64,000 bases of DNA from Bradyrhizobium manausense (GTDB lineage Bacteria > Pseudomonadota > Alphaproteobacteria > Rhizobiales > Xanthobacteraceae): positions 186,001-250,000 of the forward strand of contig NZ_JAFCKB010000008.1 of assembly GCF_018130615.1 (NCBI RefSeq). Reading direction: 5' to 3'. Shown here one piece after another: positions 26,498-35,576 of this stretch (position 1 is the stretch's first letter; each line of letters starts with the position of its first letter). The notes beneath the pieces were generated by a model. It did not search any database and was not told the origin of the DNA. It saw nothing but the letters and a program-made list of their open reading frames with translations. The position numbers were made by a program, and so were the translations under genes.

Positions 26498-26881
26498 ATG
26501 CTTGCGAGTCTCAGCCTCATCCTGCTCTGCCAATTGATCGGCGAGGCCGTGGTCCGCGGTCTCGGCCTGCCGCTGCCGGGCCCCGTGCTCGGCCTGCTGC
26601 TGCTTCTGGTCCTGCTGCTTGCCCGCGACCGCTTTGCGCTGCTCGTGCACGGGCCGCTCCGAAACGACGGCGTGGAGACCGCGAGCAAGGGCCTGTTGGC
26701 TCATCTCTCGCTCTTGTTCGTGCCCGCCGGCGTCGGTGTCGTCCAAAAGCTCGACCTGCTCGCCTCCCACGGCGTTGCCATCCTGCTGGTGCTCGTGCTC
26801 TCGGTGGTGGTGACGTTACTCGCCACCGTCCTGACCTTCCGCCTGGTCAGCCGCCTGTTGAAGCAGCAGGACATCAGATGA
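26498..26881 (+). CDS. lrgA: CidA/LrgA family membrane protein
   Basis: 127 residues with four membrane helices. The family pattern is clear: LCQLIGEAVVRGLGLPLPGP followed by VLGLLLLLVLLL, then a loop with HLSLLFVPAGVGV. CidA/LrgA proteins are holin-like and act with LrgB in cell-envelope turnover or small-acid (pyruvate) transport. The stop overlaps the lrgB start by the ATGA configuration, so the two are co-translated. No dedicated regulator is next to them. Confidence 0.85.
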   Translation: MLASLSLILLCQLIGEAVVRGLGLPLPGPVLGLLLLLVLLLARDRFALLVHGPLRNDGVETASKGLLAHLSLLFVPAGVGVVQKLDLLASHGVAILLVLVLSVVVTLLATVLTFRLVSRLLKQQDIR

Positions 26882-27600
26882 AGGATAATCCGTTCTCCCT
26901 CTGGGTGTACCTGTCGCAGTCGCCGCTGCTCTGGCTGACGGTGACCCTGCTGGTCTATGCGACCACGGATGCGGTGTCGCTGGCGACGCGGCGCCATCCG
27001 TTTGCCAATCCGGTGCTGCATGCGATGTGGATCATCGGGGCGTTCCTGCTCGTAACAGGTACGTCCTACACCACCTATTTTGCCGGCGCGCAGTTCGTGC
27101 ATTTCCTGCTCGGGCCCGCCACCGTGGCGCTCGCCGTGCCGCTCTATGAGAACCGCAAGCGCGTGGTCAGCTCCATCGTGCCGATGCTGGTGGCGCTGGT
27201 GGCGGGCTCGGTGACGGCCGTGGTGTCGGTCGTGCTGCTCGCCGAGTTCGCCGGCCTGCCGCGCGACGTGGTGCTGTCGCTGGCGCCGAAATCGGTCACG
27301 GCTGGCGTTGCCATGGGCATCGCCGAATCGCTGCATGCGGATCCGTCGCTGGCGGCGGTCGCAGTCATCCTCACCGGCATCATGGGCGCCATCATCGTGA
27401 CGCCGCTGATGAACCGCACCGGCGTGACCGATTTCCGCGCCCGCGGCTTTGCTGCCGGCCTTGCCGCGCACGGCATCGGCACGGCGCGCGCATTCCAGGT
27501 CGACGAGATCGCCGGCGTCTTTTCCGGCATCGCCATGAGCCTGAACGCTTTGGTCACCTCGTTCCTGGTCCCCCTGATGGTGACCCTGCTGGTGCGATGA
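26878..27600 (+). CDS. lrgB: LrgB family membrane protein
   Basis: 240 residues, about six helices. Typical LrgB segments are YFAGAQFVHFLLGPATVALAVP, LAPKSVTAGVAMGIAE and GFAAGLAAHGIGTARAFQ. It functions with the LrgA partner encoded just upstream. The ATG at 26878 shares four bases with the lrgA stop; the frame is open further upstream, but those codons are within lrgA. Confidence 0.88.
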   Translation: MKDNPFSLWVYLSQSPLLWLTVTLLVYATTDAVSLATRRHPFANPVLHAMWIIGAFLLVTGTSYTTYFAGAQFVHFLLGPATVALAVPLYENRKRVVSSIVPMLVALVAGSVTAVVSVVLLAEFAGLPRDVVLSLAPKSVTAGVAMGIAESLHADPSLAAVAVILTGIMGAIIVTPLMNRTGVTDFRARGFAAGLAAHGIGTARAFQVDEIAGVFSGIAMSLNALVTSFLVPLMVTLLVR

Positions 27601-27687
27601 CATCGTCGCCGCGACACTCTATATGGAACGTAACATTTTCCGGTTCCCGGCCGTAACTGCTGGCGGTGGGACGAAACGGGACGAGAT

Positions 27688-28362
27688 ATGACGGGATTTA
27701 GGAATAAAGGCCTCAATGGCGTTGGCCCGGTGCCCTCCCGGCGAGCGGCGCTGAAATTGATCGGGGCTGGTGCGCTGGCGGCTGGTGGAACCAGATTTGC
27801 CCTCGCAGCCACCGATGATGACGAGGTGCTGACCGAAGCTAAGGTGCTGCGCGATCCCGACGTTCCCGTCGCCGGCAATCCCGATGGTAACATCAGCATC
27901 ATCGAGTGGTCCGACTACAATTGTCCCTATTGCCGTAAGCTCGAACCCGAGTTGCGCCAGGTCGTCCAGGACGATGGCAAGGTCCGGCTGGTTTTGAAGG
28001 ACTGGCCGATCCTCGGACCTGTCTCCGTGACGGCTGCTCGCATTGCGCTCGCGGCGAAATTCCAGGGCAAATACCATCAGGCCCATGACGCCATGATGGG
28101 CGTCAGCTCGCGCCTGACCGAGTCGCGCATCAACGAGCTGCTCGCATCCGTCGGGGTCGACATGGATCGCCTCAAGAGCGACCTCGCCGCGCATGGCAAG
28201 GACATCGATGTGGTCCTCAAGCGCAACAACGACCAGGCAGAGGCCTTCGGCTTCCGGGGCACGCCGTCCTTCATCGTCGGCAAGTACCGCGTTCCGGGCG
28301 TGCTCAGCATGAACGAATTCGAGCAGGTCATCGCCGACGCCCGCAAGGCCAAGATGAACTGA
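27688..28362 (+). CDS. DsbA-family thiol-disulfide protein with Tat-type signal
   Basis: 224 residues. A long N-region with a twin arginine (PSRRAALKLIGAGALAAGG, about 16-34) and cleavage near ALA suggests Tat export. The thioredoxin-fold domain has the active site C79-P-Y-C82 (YNCPYCRKLEP) and the cis-Pro loop GFRGTPSFIVG. It resembles DsbA/DsbG-type oxidases that bring disulfides to periplasmic substrates. The helical insert between is typical. A GGGACGAG sequence precedes the ATG and a terminator follows. Substrate and redox direction cannot be read. Confidence 0.85.
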   Translation: MTGFRNKGLNGVGPVPSRRAALKLIGAGALAAGGTRFALAATDDDEVLTEAKVLRDPDVPVAGNPDGNISIIEWSDYNCPYCRKLEPELRQVVQDDGKVRLVLKDWPILGPVSVTAARIALAAKFQGKYHQAHDAMMGVSSRLTESRINELLASVGVDMDRLKSDLAAHGKDIDVVLKRNNDQAEAFGFRGTPSFIVGKYRVPGVLSMNEFEQVIADARKAKMN

Positions 28363-28392
28363 CGTATCGCTGAGCCGATCACGACCAGGAGA

Positions 28393-28424
28393 AAGGCGCC
28401 GCCGCGGATCCGCGACGGCGCCTT
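28393..28424. terminator. Bidirectional terminator-like hairpin
   Basis: Stem aaggcgccg / cggcgcctt (28393-28401 and 28416-28424) with a further inner stem. It lies 31 bp after the DsbA-like gene and 23 bp after the end of the convergent small gene. The flanking gagaaagg and ccttgttc give weak tracts in both directions. Confidence 0.65.
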
Positions 28425-28446
28425 GTTCATGTCGGGTCGAACCGAT

Positions 28447-28653
28447 TTACTTCGACGAGATCCGGACCCAGTCCTTGTGCGCGCGGTCGCGCAACGCGTC
28501 CCAGTCGGCCTTCGCGACATCCCAGTTCACGATAGTGCGATTGGTGACCGCGACCTCGCCATTGGCGACTGACGACGTCTGCATGGAATCATAGACATAG
28601 ACGCCGCAAGCGAGCAGCAGCGCGCCCAAAATCATTCCGAGAAAAGTCTGCAT
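28447..28653 (-). CDS. Small single-pass membrane protein
   Basis: 68 residues. An N-terminal hydrophobic helix (about 3-22, LGMILGALLLACGVYVYD) is followed by a short polar, Trp-containing periplasmic tail (NWDVAKADWDALRDRAHKDW). It may be a signal anchor. GGAGG-type sequence lies about six bases before the ATG. It is monocistronic between a bidirectional terminator and the esterase gene. I do not recognise a named family. Confidence 0.6.
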   Translation of the reverse strand: MQTFLGMILGALLLACGVYVYDSMQTSSVANGEVAVTNRTIVNWDVAKADWDALRDRAHKDWVRISSK

Positions 28654-28735
28654 GGCGAACCTCCGGTGACGGGCGGATAACGTCGGCCCACAGTGATGGT
28701 TCCGCGACAGTGCGGCGCAGGTAAGGACACTTCGT

Positions 28736-29806
28736 TCACGCCCCGTTCAGCCATTGCAGCAGCTCCGCGTTGATCTCACGCGGATAGGTGTGACTGAGAT
28801 CGTCGATCTCGCGGTAGGTGACCTCAGCGCCGGCGGCGGCGAGCGCTCCCTGCGTCTGCCGCGCGGTCTGCACCGGAAACATCCAGTCGAGCTTGCCATG
28901 GGTGATGAAGACCGGCAGGCCCTGCAGGCGCGAGGCGTCGGCCATCTCCGCCAGCAACGGATGGAAGGTTGCCGACACCGGCGCAAGATGAGTGAAGGGC
29001 GAGGCGCCATCGAGTCCGCTGACATAGCAGAAGGTACCGCCGTCGCTCATGCCGGTCAGCAGCATGCGCGAGGCGTCAACGTTCCAGCGGTCGCGCACGG
29101 TTTCGAGGATGCGCATGAGGTTGGGCGTGTCGGTGTCGTCACCCATCAGCGCCCAGGTCTGCCCGGTCGCAGTCGGCGCCACCAGGATCGCACCTGAGCT
29201 GCGGGCATCGCGCAACCAGCTCCACAGGAAGCCGCGGCCATTGCCGCTGCCGCCATGCAGCGCCATCACCAGAGGCCAGTCGCGATCGGGCGTGTAGTAT
29301 TCGGGCACATAGACCGAGAAGCCGCCGCGGCTGCCGGGCTCGTTGTGATCGTGGTGGATGCCGGTGTGCTCGCCCGCGCCGACCTCGAGCCGTGACAGCA
29401 GCGCTTCATTCCCGCGATTGGCGCCGTTGAGGAAGAAGTTGCTGACCGGCGGAAATTGCGCCGACAGCGGATACAGTGCCTCCTGCGCGCGCGGCAGATG
29501 GCGCAGCGCGCGGAACACCGCGACGAGATCGCCGTTGCCGCGCTCGACGTCGCGGATGCCGGCAAAGGCCGCGAGCGTCTCGTTGCAGGCGCGATCGAGC
29601 CGCTCGCGCAGTCCGGCGAACTGCTCCGGCCACGCGCCAGTTGCTGCGTGTGCCGACCGTAGCGCATGATCCGGTGCGCCGATGGCATTCATCACCGAGG
29701 CGAAGGCCGGCGGATGCAAATGCCGGGTGAAGTAACCGAGCGCCTCCAGCGCATTGAGCAGCGGCGGGAGCACGGCTACGATGTCGTCAACGACGGCCTC
29801 GGTCAT
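28736..29806 (-). CDS. Alpha/beta-hydrolase esterase (phospholipase/carboxylesterase-like)
   Basis: 356 residues. The C-terminal half is an alpha/beta hydrolase: oxyanion loop LHGGSGNGRG, nucleophile GMSDGG (Ser in GxSxG), acid in HGKLDWMFP and His in LSHTYP. The N-terminal 150 residues are a helical extension with no recognised domain (RALRHLPRAQEALYP). No signal peptide, so cytoplasmic. It starts 28 bp after the stop of the HtrA-like gene and has AGGA seven bases before the ATG; the two are probably co-transcribed, so the esterase may act on a partner delivered by the PDZ protein. That last point is speculative. Confidence 0.75.
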   Translation of the reverse strand: MTEAVVDDIVAVLPPLLNALEALGYFTRHLHPPAFASVMNAIGAPDHALRSAHAATGAWPEQFAGLRERLDRACNETLAAFAGIRDVERGNGDLVAVFRALRHLPRAQEALYPLSAQFPPVSNFFLNGANRGNEALLSRLEVGAGEHTGIHHDHNEPGSRGGFSVYVPEYYTPDRDWPLVMALHGGSGNGRGFLWSWLRDARSSGAILVAPTATGQTWALMGDDTDTPNLMRILETVRDRWNVDASRMLLTGMSDGGTFCYVSGLDGASPFTHLAPVSATFHPLLAEMADASRLQGLPVFITHGKLDWMFPVQTARQTQGALAAAGAEVTYREIDDLSHTYPREINAELLQWLNGA

Positions 29807-29834
29807 CGCCGCTTCCTATGCTGGATTGAAGCTG

Positions 29835-30824
29835 TCAGTGCAGTTTCGGCGCCTTCAGAAGCTTGAAGCGATCGGTCGACGTCACGGTCACGTCGAAGGT
29901 GACACCCTCATGATGCGCGGTGCCTTGATGATGCACGGTGAGAGGCACATCGACGCCGGCGGGGCCGAGGGCCCACATCTTCTTGTAGAAGGCTGTCTGG
30001 CTCGTCACTTTCTCGCCGTCGACCGCAAGGATCACGTCGCCGGTCTTGAGCTCCGCGCGCGCAGCCGGGCCATTGGTCGAGATCCCGATCACCACCACGC
30101 GGTTGTCGATCTCGGTCGAGAAGAGTCCGAGCCATGGCCGGGCAGGCTTGTTGACGCGGCCGAATTTGCGGAGATCGTCGAGGATCGGCTTCAAGAGGTC
30201 GATCGGCACGACCATGTTGACATGCTCGGCCTTGCCGTCGCGTTCACGCTCGAGCTGGAGCGAGCCGATGCCGATCAGTTCGCCGCGCTCGTTGATCAAC
30301 CCGGTGCCGCCCCAATTCGGATGGGCGGGATAGGTGAACAAGGCTTCGTCGAGCAGATACTCCCAGTAACCCGCGAACTCCTGCTTGGCGACGATCTGGC
30401 TCGCGACCGATCGCGTCCGTCCCCCGGCGCCGCCGACCACGACGCGGTCGCCGAGCCGTGTGTCCGCCGATGAGCCGAGCGGCAATGGCTCGATGTCGAG
30501 CGGGCCGAGCGCCTGCACCAGGCCGAAGCCGGTGACGGCATCGAAGCCGAGCACATGTCCTTCCACCACGCGCCCGTCGCCGAGATGAAGCCACACCGAT
30601 TCCGCCTCGGTGATCAGATAGCCGATGGTCAGCACCAGCCCGTCATCGATCACGACGCCGTTGCCGGCGCGCTCGGTGCCGAGCGTTTCGGCGCTAAAGG
30701 CGTCCGGCGGGATGATGGCGTGTAGACCGACGACGGAGGCGAGCGCACGGTTGAGGTCGAAGCCGTAATCGCTCGCACGCGGCTGATTGGCCGGCGGCAC
30801 TCTCCATTCGGTCAGAACGGTCAT
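29835..30824 (-). CDS. HtrA-like trypsin-fold protein with PDZ domain and no catalytic triad
   Basis: 329 residues, no signal peptide. Residues 50-215 align by eye with the S1C (DegP/HtrA) protease fold: GNGVVIDDGLVLTIGYLIT, LGDGRVV, FDAVTGFGLV and PNWGGTGLINERGELIGI. The three catalytic positions are replaced: His by Tyr69 (T-x-x-Y), Asp by Gly99 and Ser by Trp171 (NWGG for the usual NSGG). A PDZ domain follows (about 230-310: STNGPAARAELKTGDVILAV). It should fold but not hydrolyse peptide bonds, so it is probably a scaffold or peptide-binding chaperone. AGGAG precedes the ATG. The downstream gene is an esterase. Confidence 0.8.
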   Translation of the reverse strand: MTVLTEWRVPPANQPRASDYGFDLNRALASVVGLHAIIPPDAFSAETLGTERAGNGVVIDDGLVLTIGYLITEAESVWLHLGDGRVVEGHVLGFDAVTGFGLVQALGPLDIEPLPLGSSADTRLGDRVVVGGAGGRTRSVASQIVAKQEFAGYWEYLLDEALFTYPAHPNWGGTGLINERGELIGIGSLQLERERDGKAEHVNMVVPIDLLKPILDDLRKFGRVNKPARPWLGLFSTEIDNRVVVIGISTNGPAARAELKTGDVILAVDGEKVTSQTAFYKKMWALGPAGVDVPLTVHHQGTAHHEGVTFDVTVTSTDRFKLLKAPKLH

Positions 30825-31123
30825 GGAGTTCTCCTGATTTGCGAGCGCGATCCCTTCGCCGCAAGAGGAGCGCGCGCGAAGCAGAGGTAATTTAAGCCGA
30901 GGGCGGTCGTCTTGAAAGACTTGACCTCAACTATTCCGGACGCTGTCGGCTCAATTCAATGATCGTGCCAGGAACTGCCGGTGCTCATCGCGGTGGCAAC
31001 GTGCCGGACCGAGGGGTGGTCGCGCCGGCCGCATGGCTGATGTCCGGCGAGCCGCTGGTCGTTCTCGGGTGAAGCTGCTAACCATTGCCGCTTCGTTTGA
31101 CCAAGAGATCACGGACCGAAGCA
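30825..31123. other. About 300-bp gap between divergent transcription units
   Basis: It lies between the HtrA-like gene (leftward) and the M20 hydrolase operon (rightward), so both promoters are here. A possible -35 word ttgacc occurs at 30921-30926 but has no good -10 at 17 bp. I see no gene, tRNA or strong palindrome. Confidence 0.45.
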
Positions 31124-32542
31124 ATGGACAACCGCAGCGACATCTGGCGTGGCATCGACACGATCAAGGGGCGTTTCATCGACCTCAGCGACAAGGTCTG
31201 GGGCATGCCCGAAGTCTGCTACACCGAGGCACGCTCCGCCGCCGAGCATCTCGCCGAGCTGCGCCACCAGGGTTTCCGCATCACCGAGAAGGTCGCAGGC
31301 ATTCCGACTGCTGTGATGGGCGAATGGGGCGAGGGCGGTCCGGTCATCGCCTTCATGGGTGAATATGATGCGTTGCCGGGCCTCAGCCAGGAGGCAGGCG
31401 TTGCCGAGCATCGTCCGGTCGAGACTGGCGGCCATGGCCATGGCTGTGGTCACAATCTGCTCGGTTCCGCGGCGCTGCTGGCGGCAACTGCAGTGAAGGA
31501 CTGGCTCGCCGAGAACAAGGTGCCCGGTCGCGTGCGCTATTACGGTTGTCCGGCCGAAGAGGGCGGCGCAGCCAAAGCCTTCATGGTACGCTTCGGCGCG
31601 TTCGAGGACGCCGATATTGCCATCACCTGGCATCCGCACAGCTTCTGGGAAGTCGCGGTGACGCCGTCGCTCGCCAACACCCGTGCCGACTTCATCTTCA
31701 CCGGCCGCACCTCGCATGCGGCTGCTTCGCCCCATCTCGGCCGCTCCGCGCTCGATGCGGTGGAGCTGATGAATGTCGGTGTGAACTACATGCGCGAGCA
31801 CATGCCGAGCGACGCGCGCGTGCATTACGCGCTGCTCGACACCGGCGGAATTGCACCCAACGTGGTGCAGGCCCACGCCCGCGTGCGTTATTCCATTCGA
31901 GCCCGTGATCTCCCCGGCATGAACGAGCTGGTCGGGCGCGTCAGCAAGATCGCAGACGGCGCGGCCCTGATGACCGAGACCAAGGTGGAGATGAAGATCA
32001 TCTCCGCGGTCTCCAACATCCTGCCGAACACGCCGCTGGAGCAGGCGCTGCATCGGGTCATGGAAGAGCTCGGACCGCCGCATTTCGACGACGCCGACAA
32101 GGGCTTTGCCGGCCAGATCCGCGCGACGCTGACCGACAAGGACATCGCGTCGGTCTATTACGCGATCGGCATGGAGCCGACCGATCGGCCGCTGGCCGAC
32201 TTCCTGGTGCCGCTGGACGCCAAGCGCAACCCGCTGGTCGGTTCGACCGACGTGGGTGACGTGAGCTGGGTGGTGCCGACCGTACAGGTTCACGCACCAA
32301 CGGTTGCAATCGGCACGCCTTTTCACACCTGGCAGGTTGTGGCGCAGGGCAAGAGCCCGCATGCCCACAAGGCGATGGTGCAGGCGGCCAAGGCCATGGC
32401 CGGCCTCGGCATCAAGGCGTTGACCGAGCCGGATCTGATCAAGGCCGCGAAGGCGGATCTGACGAAGCGGACGGCCAAAACGCCTTATGTTTGCCCGCTG
32501 CCGGATCACGTCGCGCCGCCGCTCAATATGTCCGTGGCGTAG
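31124..32542 (+). CDS. M20-family amidohydrolase, AbgB-like
   Basis: 472 residues, close to Escherichia coli AbgB (481). Metal-binding motif HGHGCGHN (about 103-110), CPAEEGG with the catalytic Glu pair, HPHSFWEV, and the dimerisation-domain segment SPHLGRSALDAV match the AbgB pattern in order. AbgB cleaves p-aminobenzoyl-glutamate with AbgA; no abgA is here, so a single-subunit amidohydrolase acting on N-acyl amino acids or similar amides is possible. It is first in a unit with a Dpp-type transporter, suggesting that it acts on the imported substrate in the cytoplasm. The ATG at 31124 is the first with the proper N-terminus. Confidence 0.82.
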   Translation: MDNRSDIWRGIDTIKGRFIDLSDKVWGMPEVCYTEARSAAEHLAELRHQGFRITEKVAGIPTAVMGEWGEGGPVIAFMGEYDALPGLSQEAGVAEHRPVETGGHGHGCGHNLLGSAALLAATAVKDWLAENKVPGRVRYYGCPAEEGGAAKAFMVRFGAFEDADIAITWHPHSFWEVAVTPSLANTRADFIFTGRTSHAAASPHLGRSALDAVELMNVGVNYMREHMPSDARVHYALLDTGGIAPNVVQAHARVRYSIRARDLPGMNELVGRVSKIADGAALMTETKVEMKIISAVSNILPNTPLEQALHRVMEELGPPHFDDADKGFAGQIRATLTDKDIASVYYAIGMEPTDRPLADFLVPLDAKRNPLVGSTDVGDVSWVVPTVQVHAPTVAIGTPFHTWQVVAQGKSPHAHKAMVQAAKAMAGLGIKALTEPDLIKAAKADLTKRTAKTPYVCPLPDHVAPPLNMSVA

Positions 32543-32803
32543 AATTCCATCTCGATACTTCGTCTGATCTCGCGAACAAATTTTTCGCAGTGCAACTTGG
32601 TTTCCTGCGGATTTTGACGCCGGAATGCCGAACCGTTGGGCTGCGGAACGAAGTTTTGCCCAACGGACAGCCAGAACATCGTTCGCACACACACGGTCGC
32701 AGTTGACGCGCGGCCTATTCAGTGTGCCATCTACGGCCAGTCAAAACTCGGCGGCCGTCCCGCGGCCGCCTGCATCCATACGGGAACCAGACGGGGGACA
32801 ACC

Positions 32804-34594
32804 ATGCTGGACAAAGAACTGCGTTCGATGATCGGTGACGTGAAGGACGGGCGGATGGATCGCCGTACCTTCATCCAGCGCCTGGCCGCCGTCGGCCTGA
32901 CGGCCCCACTCGCCAACCAGCTTCTCTCGATCGGCGGCGTTGCGATGGCACAGAGCCCGGTCCCGTATCCGCCGACCAAGCGTGGCGGTGGTGGTCCGCT
33001 CAAATTGTTGTGGTGGCAGGGGCCGACCCTGCTCAATCCGCATTTCGCCACCGGCACAAAGGATCAGGACGGCTCGCGCCTGTTCTACGAGCCGCTCGCA
33101 AGCTGGGACGTCGAGGGCAACCTCAATCCGATTCTCGCCGCTGAAATTCCGTCGGTCGCGAACGGCGGCCTCGCAGCCGATGGCAAGTCGGTGACCTGGA
33201 AGATCAAGCCGGGCGTCAAATGGCATGACGGCAAGCCCCTGACGGCCGACGATGTCGTGTTCACCTGGGAATATGCCAGTGATCCTGCCACGGCCGCCGT
33301 CTCCATCAGCACCTACGCCGACATGACGGTCGAAAAGGTGGCTGACCTTACCGTCCGTATCCTGTTCAAGAATCCAACGCCGTTCTGGGCCAATGCCTTC
33401 GTCGGCGCTTACGGCTGCATCATTCCGAAACATCTGTTTGCGGACTACAAGGGATCGAAATCCCGCGAGGCGCCGACCAACCTGGCTCCGGTCGGTACCG
33501 GGCCCTACAAATTCGTCGAGTTCAAGCCGGGCGATCTGGTCCGCGGCCAGCTCAATCCCGACTATCACATGCCCAACAGGCCGTATTTCGACACCATCGA
33601 CATGAAGGGCGGCGGCGATGCCGTCTCCGCGGCACGGGCCGTGATCCAAACCGGAGAATTTGATTTCGCCTGGAACATGCAGGTCGAAGACGAGGTGCTG
33701 CTGCGTCTGGAGAAGGGCGGCAAGGGCAAGACGGTCTATGCGACCGGTGGCGACATCGAGTTCATTGCGATCAACTTCACCGACCCCAATGCCGAGGTCG
33801 ACGGGGAGCGGTCGTCGATGAAGACCAAGCACCCGATCCTGTCGGACCCGAACGTTCGCAAGGCGCTGGCGCTCCTCGTCGACCGCGAGTCGGTCAAGAA
33901 GGCGATCTACGGCCGCGCCGGGCGCACCACGGCGAATTATCTCAACGGTCCCGAAAAGTTCGTCTCCAAGAACACCTCCTGGGAATTCAGCGTCGAGAAG
34001 GCGTCGAAGTTGCTGGAGGACGCCGGCTGGAAGGTCGGTGCGGACGGCATCCGTGAGAAGGATGGAAAGAAGCTGAAGCTTCTCTACCAGACCTCGACCA
34101 ACGGCCCGCGGCAGAAGACCCAGGCCATCGTCAAGCAGGCCTGCCAGAAGGCCGGCATCGACGTCGAACTGAAATCCGTCGTCGCCTCGGTGTTCTTCTC
34201 GTCTGACGTTGCCAACCCCGACACCTACTCGAAGTTTTATGCCGACATCGAGGAATTCCAGATCCCGATGACCCAGCCGGATCCGGCCCTGCACATGCGG
34301 CGCTATATCTCCGCCAACGTAGCCACCAAGGAGAACAAGTGGCAGGGCCCCAATTTCCCGCGTTACGTCAACAAGGAGTTTGACGAGGCGATTGCGGCGG
34401 CCGAGACCGAGACCGACCTGGTCAAGCGCGCGGCGCTCTACATCAAGTGCAATGACTTGTTGTGGCAGGACACCGTGTTCATCCCGGTGATGCACCGTCT
34501 TGTGGTGGATGCCAGCGCCAATGCGCTGCGGCCGGTCATCTCGGGCTGGGCCAACCGGACCGATAACATCCAGGACTGGTACCGGGAGGCGTGA
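32804..34594 (+). CDS. Peptide/oligopeptide-type ABC transporter substrate-binding protein
   Basis: 596 residues, SBP_bac_5 family. A Tat-like signal (RMDRRTFIQRLAAVGLTAPL, cleavage near AMAQ) precedes the binding fold with WKIKPGVKWHDGKPLTADDVV, GTGPYKFVEFKPGD and ALALLVDRESVKKAIYGRAG. Such proteins bind peptides, opines or large solutes in the periplasm. The ATG at 32804 has GGGGA five bases upstream; the frame is open for 168 bp before it but without a signal peptide. It starts 261 bp after the amidohydrolase and is followed by both permeases and both ATPases. Confidence 0.87.
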   Translation: MLDKELRSMIGDVKDGRMDRRTFIQRLAAVGLTAPLANQLLSIGGVAMAQSPVPYPPTKRGGGGPLKLLWWQGPTLLNPHFATGTKDQDGSRLFYEPLASWDVEGNLNPILAAEIPSVANGGLAADGKSVTWKIKPGVKWHDGKPLTADDVVFTWEYASDPATAAVSISTYADMTVEKVADLTVRILFKNPTPFWANAFVGAYGCIIPKHLFADYKGSKSREAPTNLAPVGTGPYKFVEFKPGDLVRGQLNPDYHMPNRPYFDTIDMKGGGDAVSAARAVIQTGEFDFAWNMQVEDEVLLRLEKGGKGKTVYATGGDIEFIAINFTDPNAEVDGERSSMKTKHPILSDPNVRKALALLVDRESVKKAIYGRAGRTTANYLNGPEKFVSKNTSWEFSVEKASKLLEDAGWKVGADGIREKDGKKLKLLYQTSTNGPRQKTQAIVKQACQKAGIDVELKSVVASVFFSSDVANPDTYSKFYADIEEFQIPMTQPDPALHMRRYISANVATKENKWQGPNFPRYVNKEFDEAIAAAETETDLVKRAALYIKCNDLLWQDTVFIPVMHRLVVDASANALRPVISGWANRTDNIQDWYREA

Positions 34595-34616
34595 TCGTAG
34601 GCCGGGATCCTCCGCC

Positions 34617-35576
34617 ATGAGCCAGTATGTCCTGCGCCGCCTTCTGATTGCCGTTCCGAGCCTGCTGGCGATTTCGCTCGTCCTGTTCGTCGTCCTGGCG
34701 CTTGCGCCAGGCGATCCCTTCAGCGAGCTCGCGACCAATCCGAACGTGCCGCCCGAAGTGCAGGCCGCGCTTCGGGCCAAGTTCGGCCTCGACGATCCGA
34801 TCTACCTTCGCTACCTGCACTGGCTCAACGCCATGCTGCACGGCGACTGGGGCTTCTCCTTCGTCAGCCGGATGAACGTGGACACGCTCATCCTGCAGCG
34901 CCTGCCGGCCACGCTCTACGTGATCGGCTCGGCGCAGATCCTGGCGCTGCTGATTGCGATTCCCGTCGGCGTCTATGCGGCCACCAAGCCCTATTCGCTG
35001 TTCGACCAGATCGCGAACACGCTCGCCTTTGTCGGCTTCTCGCTGCCGACCTTCTTCACCGGCATCCTGTTCATCCTGATCTTCTCGGTTACCCTGGACT
35101 GGCTGCCTTTCGTCTACTCCACGGACATCAAGGCGACCGGCATCCGTTGGGTGCTCGAAATGATCCGGCAGGCGATCATGCCGGTGGCGGTGCTCGGCCT
35201 GTTCCAGGCGGCGTCGATGACGCGCTTCGTGCGCTCGGCGATGCTCGACGTGATCCGGCTCGACTACGTCACCACGGCGCGCGCCAAGGGCCTCGGCCAG
35301 GCCACGGTCATCGTCAAGCATGTGATGCGCAACGCCATGATCCCGGTCGTCACGCTGATCGCGCTGCAGATGCCCGCCGTTTTCGGCGGCGCCATCGTCA
35401 CCGAGCAGATCTTCCGCATTCCGGGTATCGGCTCGCTTCTGATCTCCTCCATCCTTTCCAACGACACGCCGGTGGTGATGGCCGTCACCTTCGTCTTTGC
35501 GTGCCTGGTGGTGCTGTTCAATCTCATCGCGGACGTCCTTTATGGCTGGCTTGACCCTCGCATCTCCCTCCGCTGA
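34617..35576 (+). CDS. Dpp/Opp-type ABC transporter permease (DppB-like)
   Basis: 319 residues, six helices. The N-terminal helix after YVLRRLLIAVPSLLAISL and the EAA-type loop RFVRSAMLDVIRLDYVTTAR followed by AKGLG are characteristic of the DppB group, as is the C-terminal FRIPGIGSLLISSI. It forms half of the membrane channel with the next gene product. The start is 22 bp after the binding-protein stop, though its ribosome-binding site is modest (GGGATCC). Confidence 0.9.
   Translation: MSQYVLRRLLIAVPSLLAISLVLFVVLALAPGDPFSELATNPNVPPEVQAALRAKFGLDDPIYLRYLHWLNAMLHGDWGFSFVSRMNVDTLILQRLPATLYVIGSAQILALLIAIPVGVYAATKPYSLFDQIANTLAFVGFSLPTFFTGILFILIFSVTLDWLPFVYSTDIKATGIRWVLEMIRQAIMPVAVLGLFQAASMTRFVRSAMLDVIRLDYVTTARAKGLGQATVIVKHVMRNAMIPVVTLIALQMPAVFGGAIVTEQIFRIPGIGSLLISSILSNDTPVVMAVTFVFACLVVLFNLIADVLYGWLDPRISLR

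Noticed and set aside
32741-34780. A 679-codon open frame antisense to the ABC binding protein
   Set aside because: The sense strand has an export signal and SBP_bac_5 landmarks; the antisense translation is Arg-rich without motifs.
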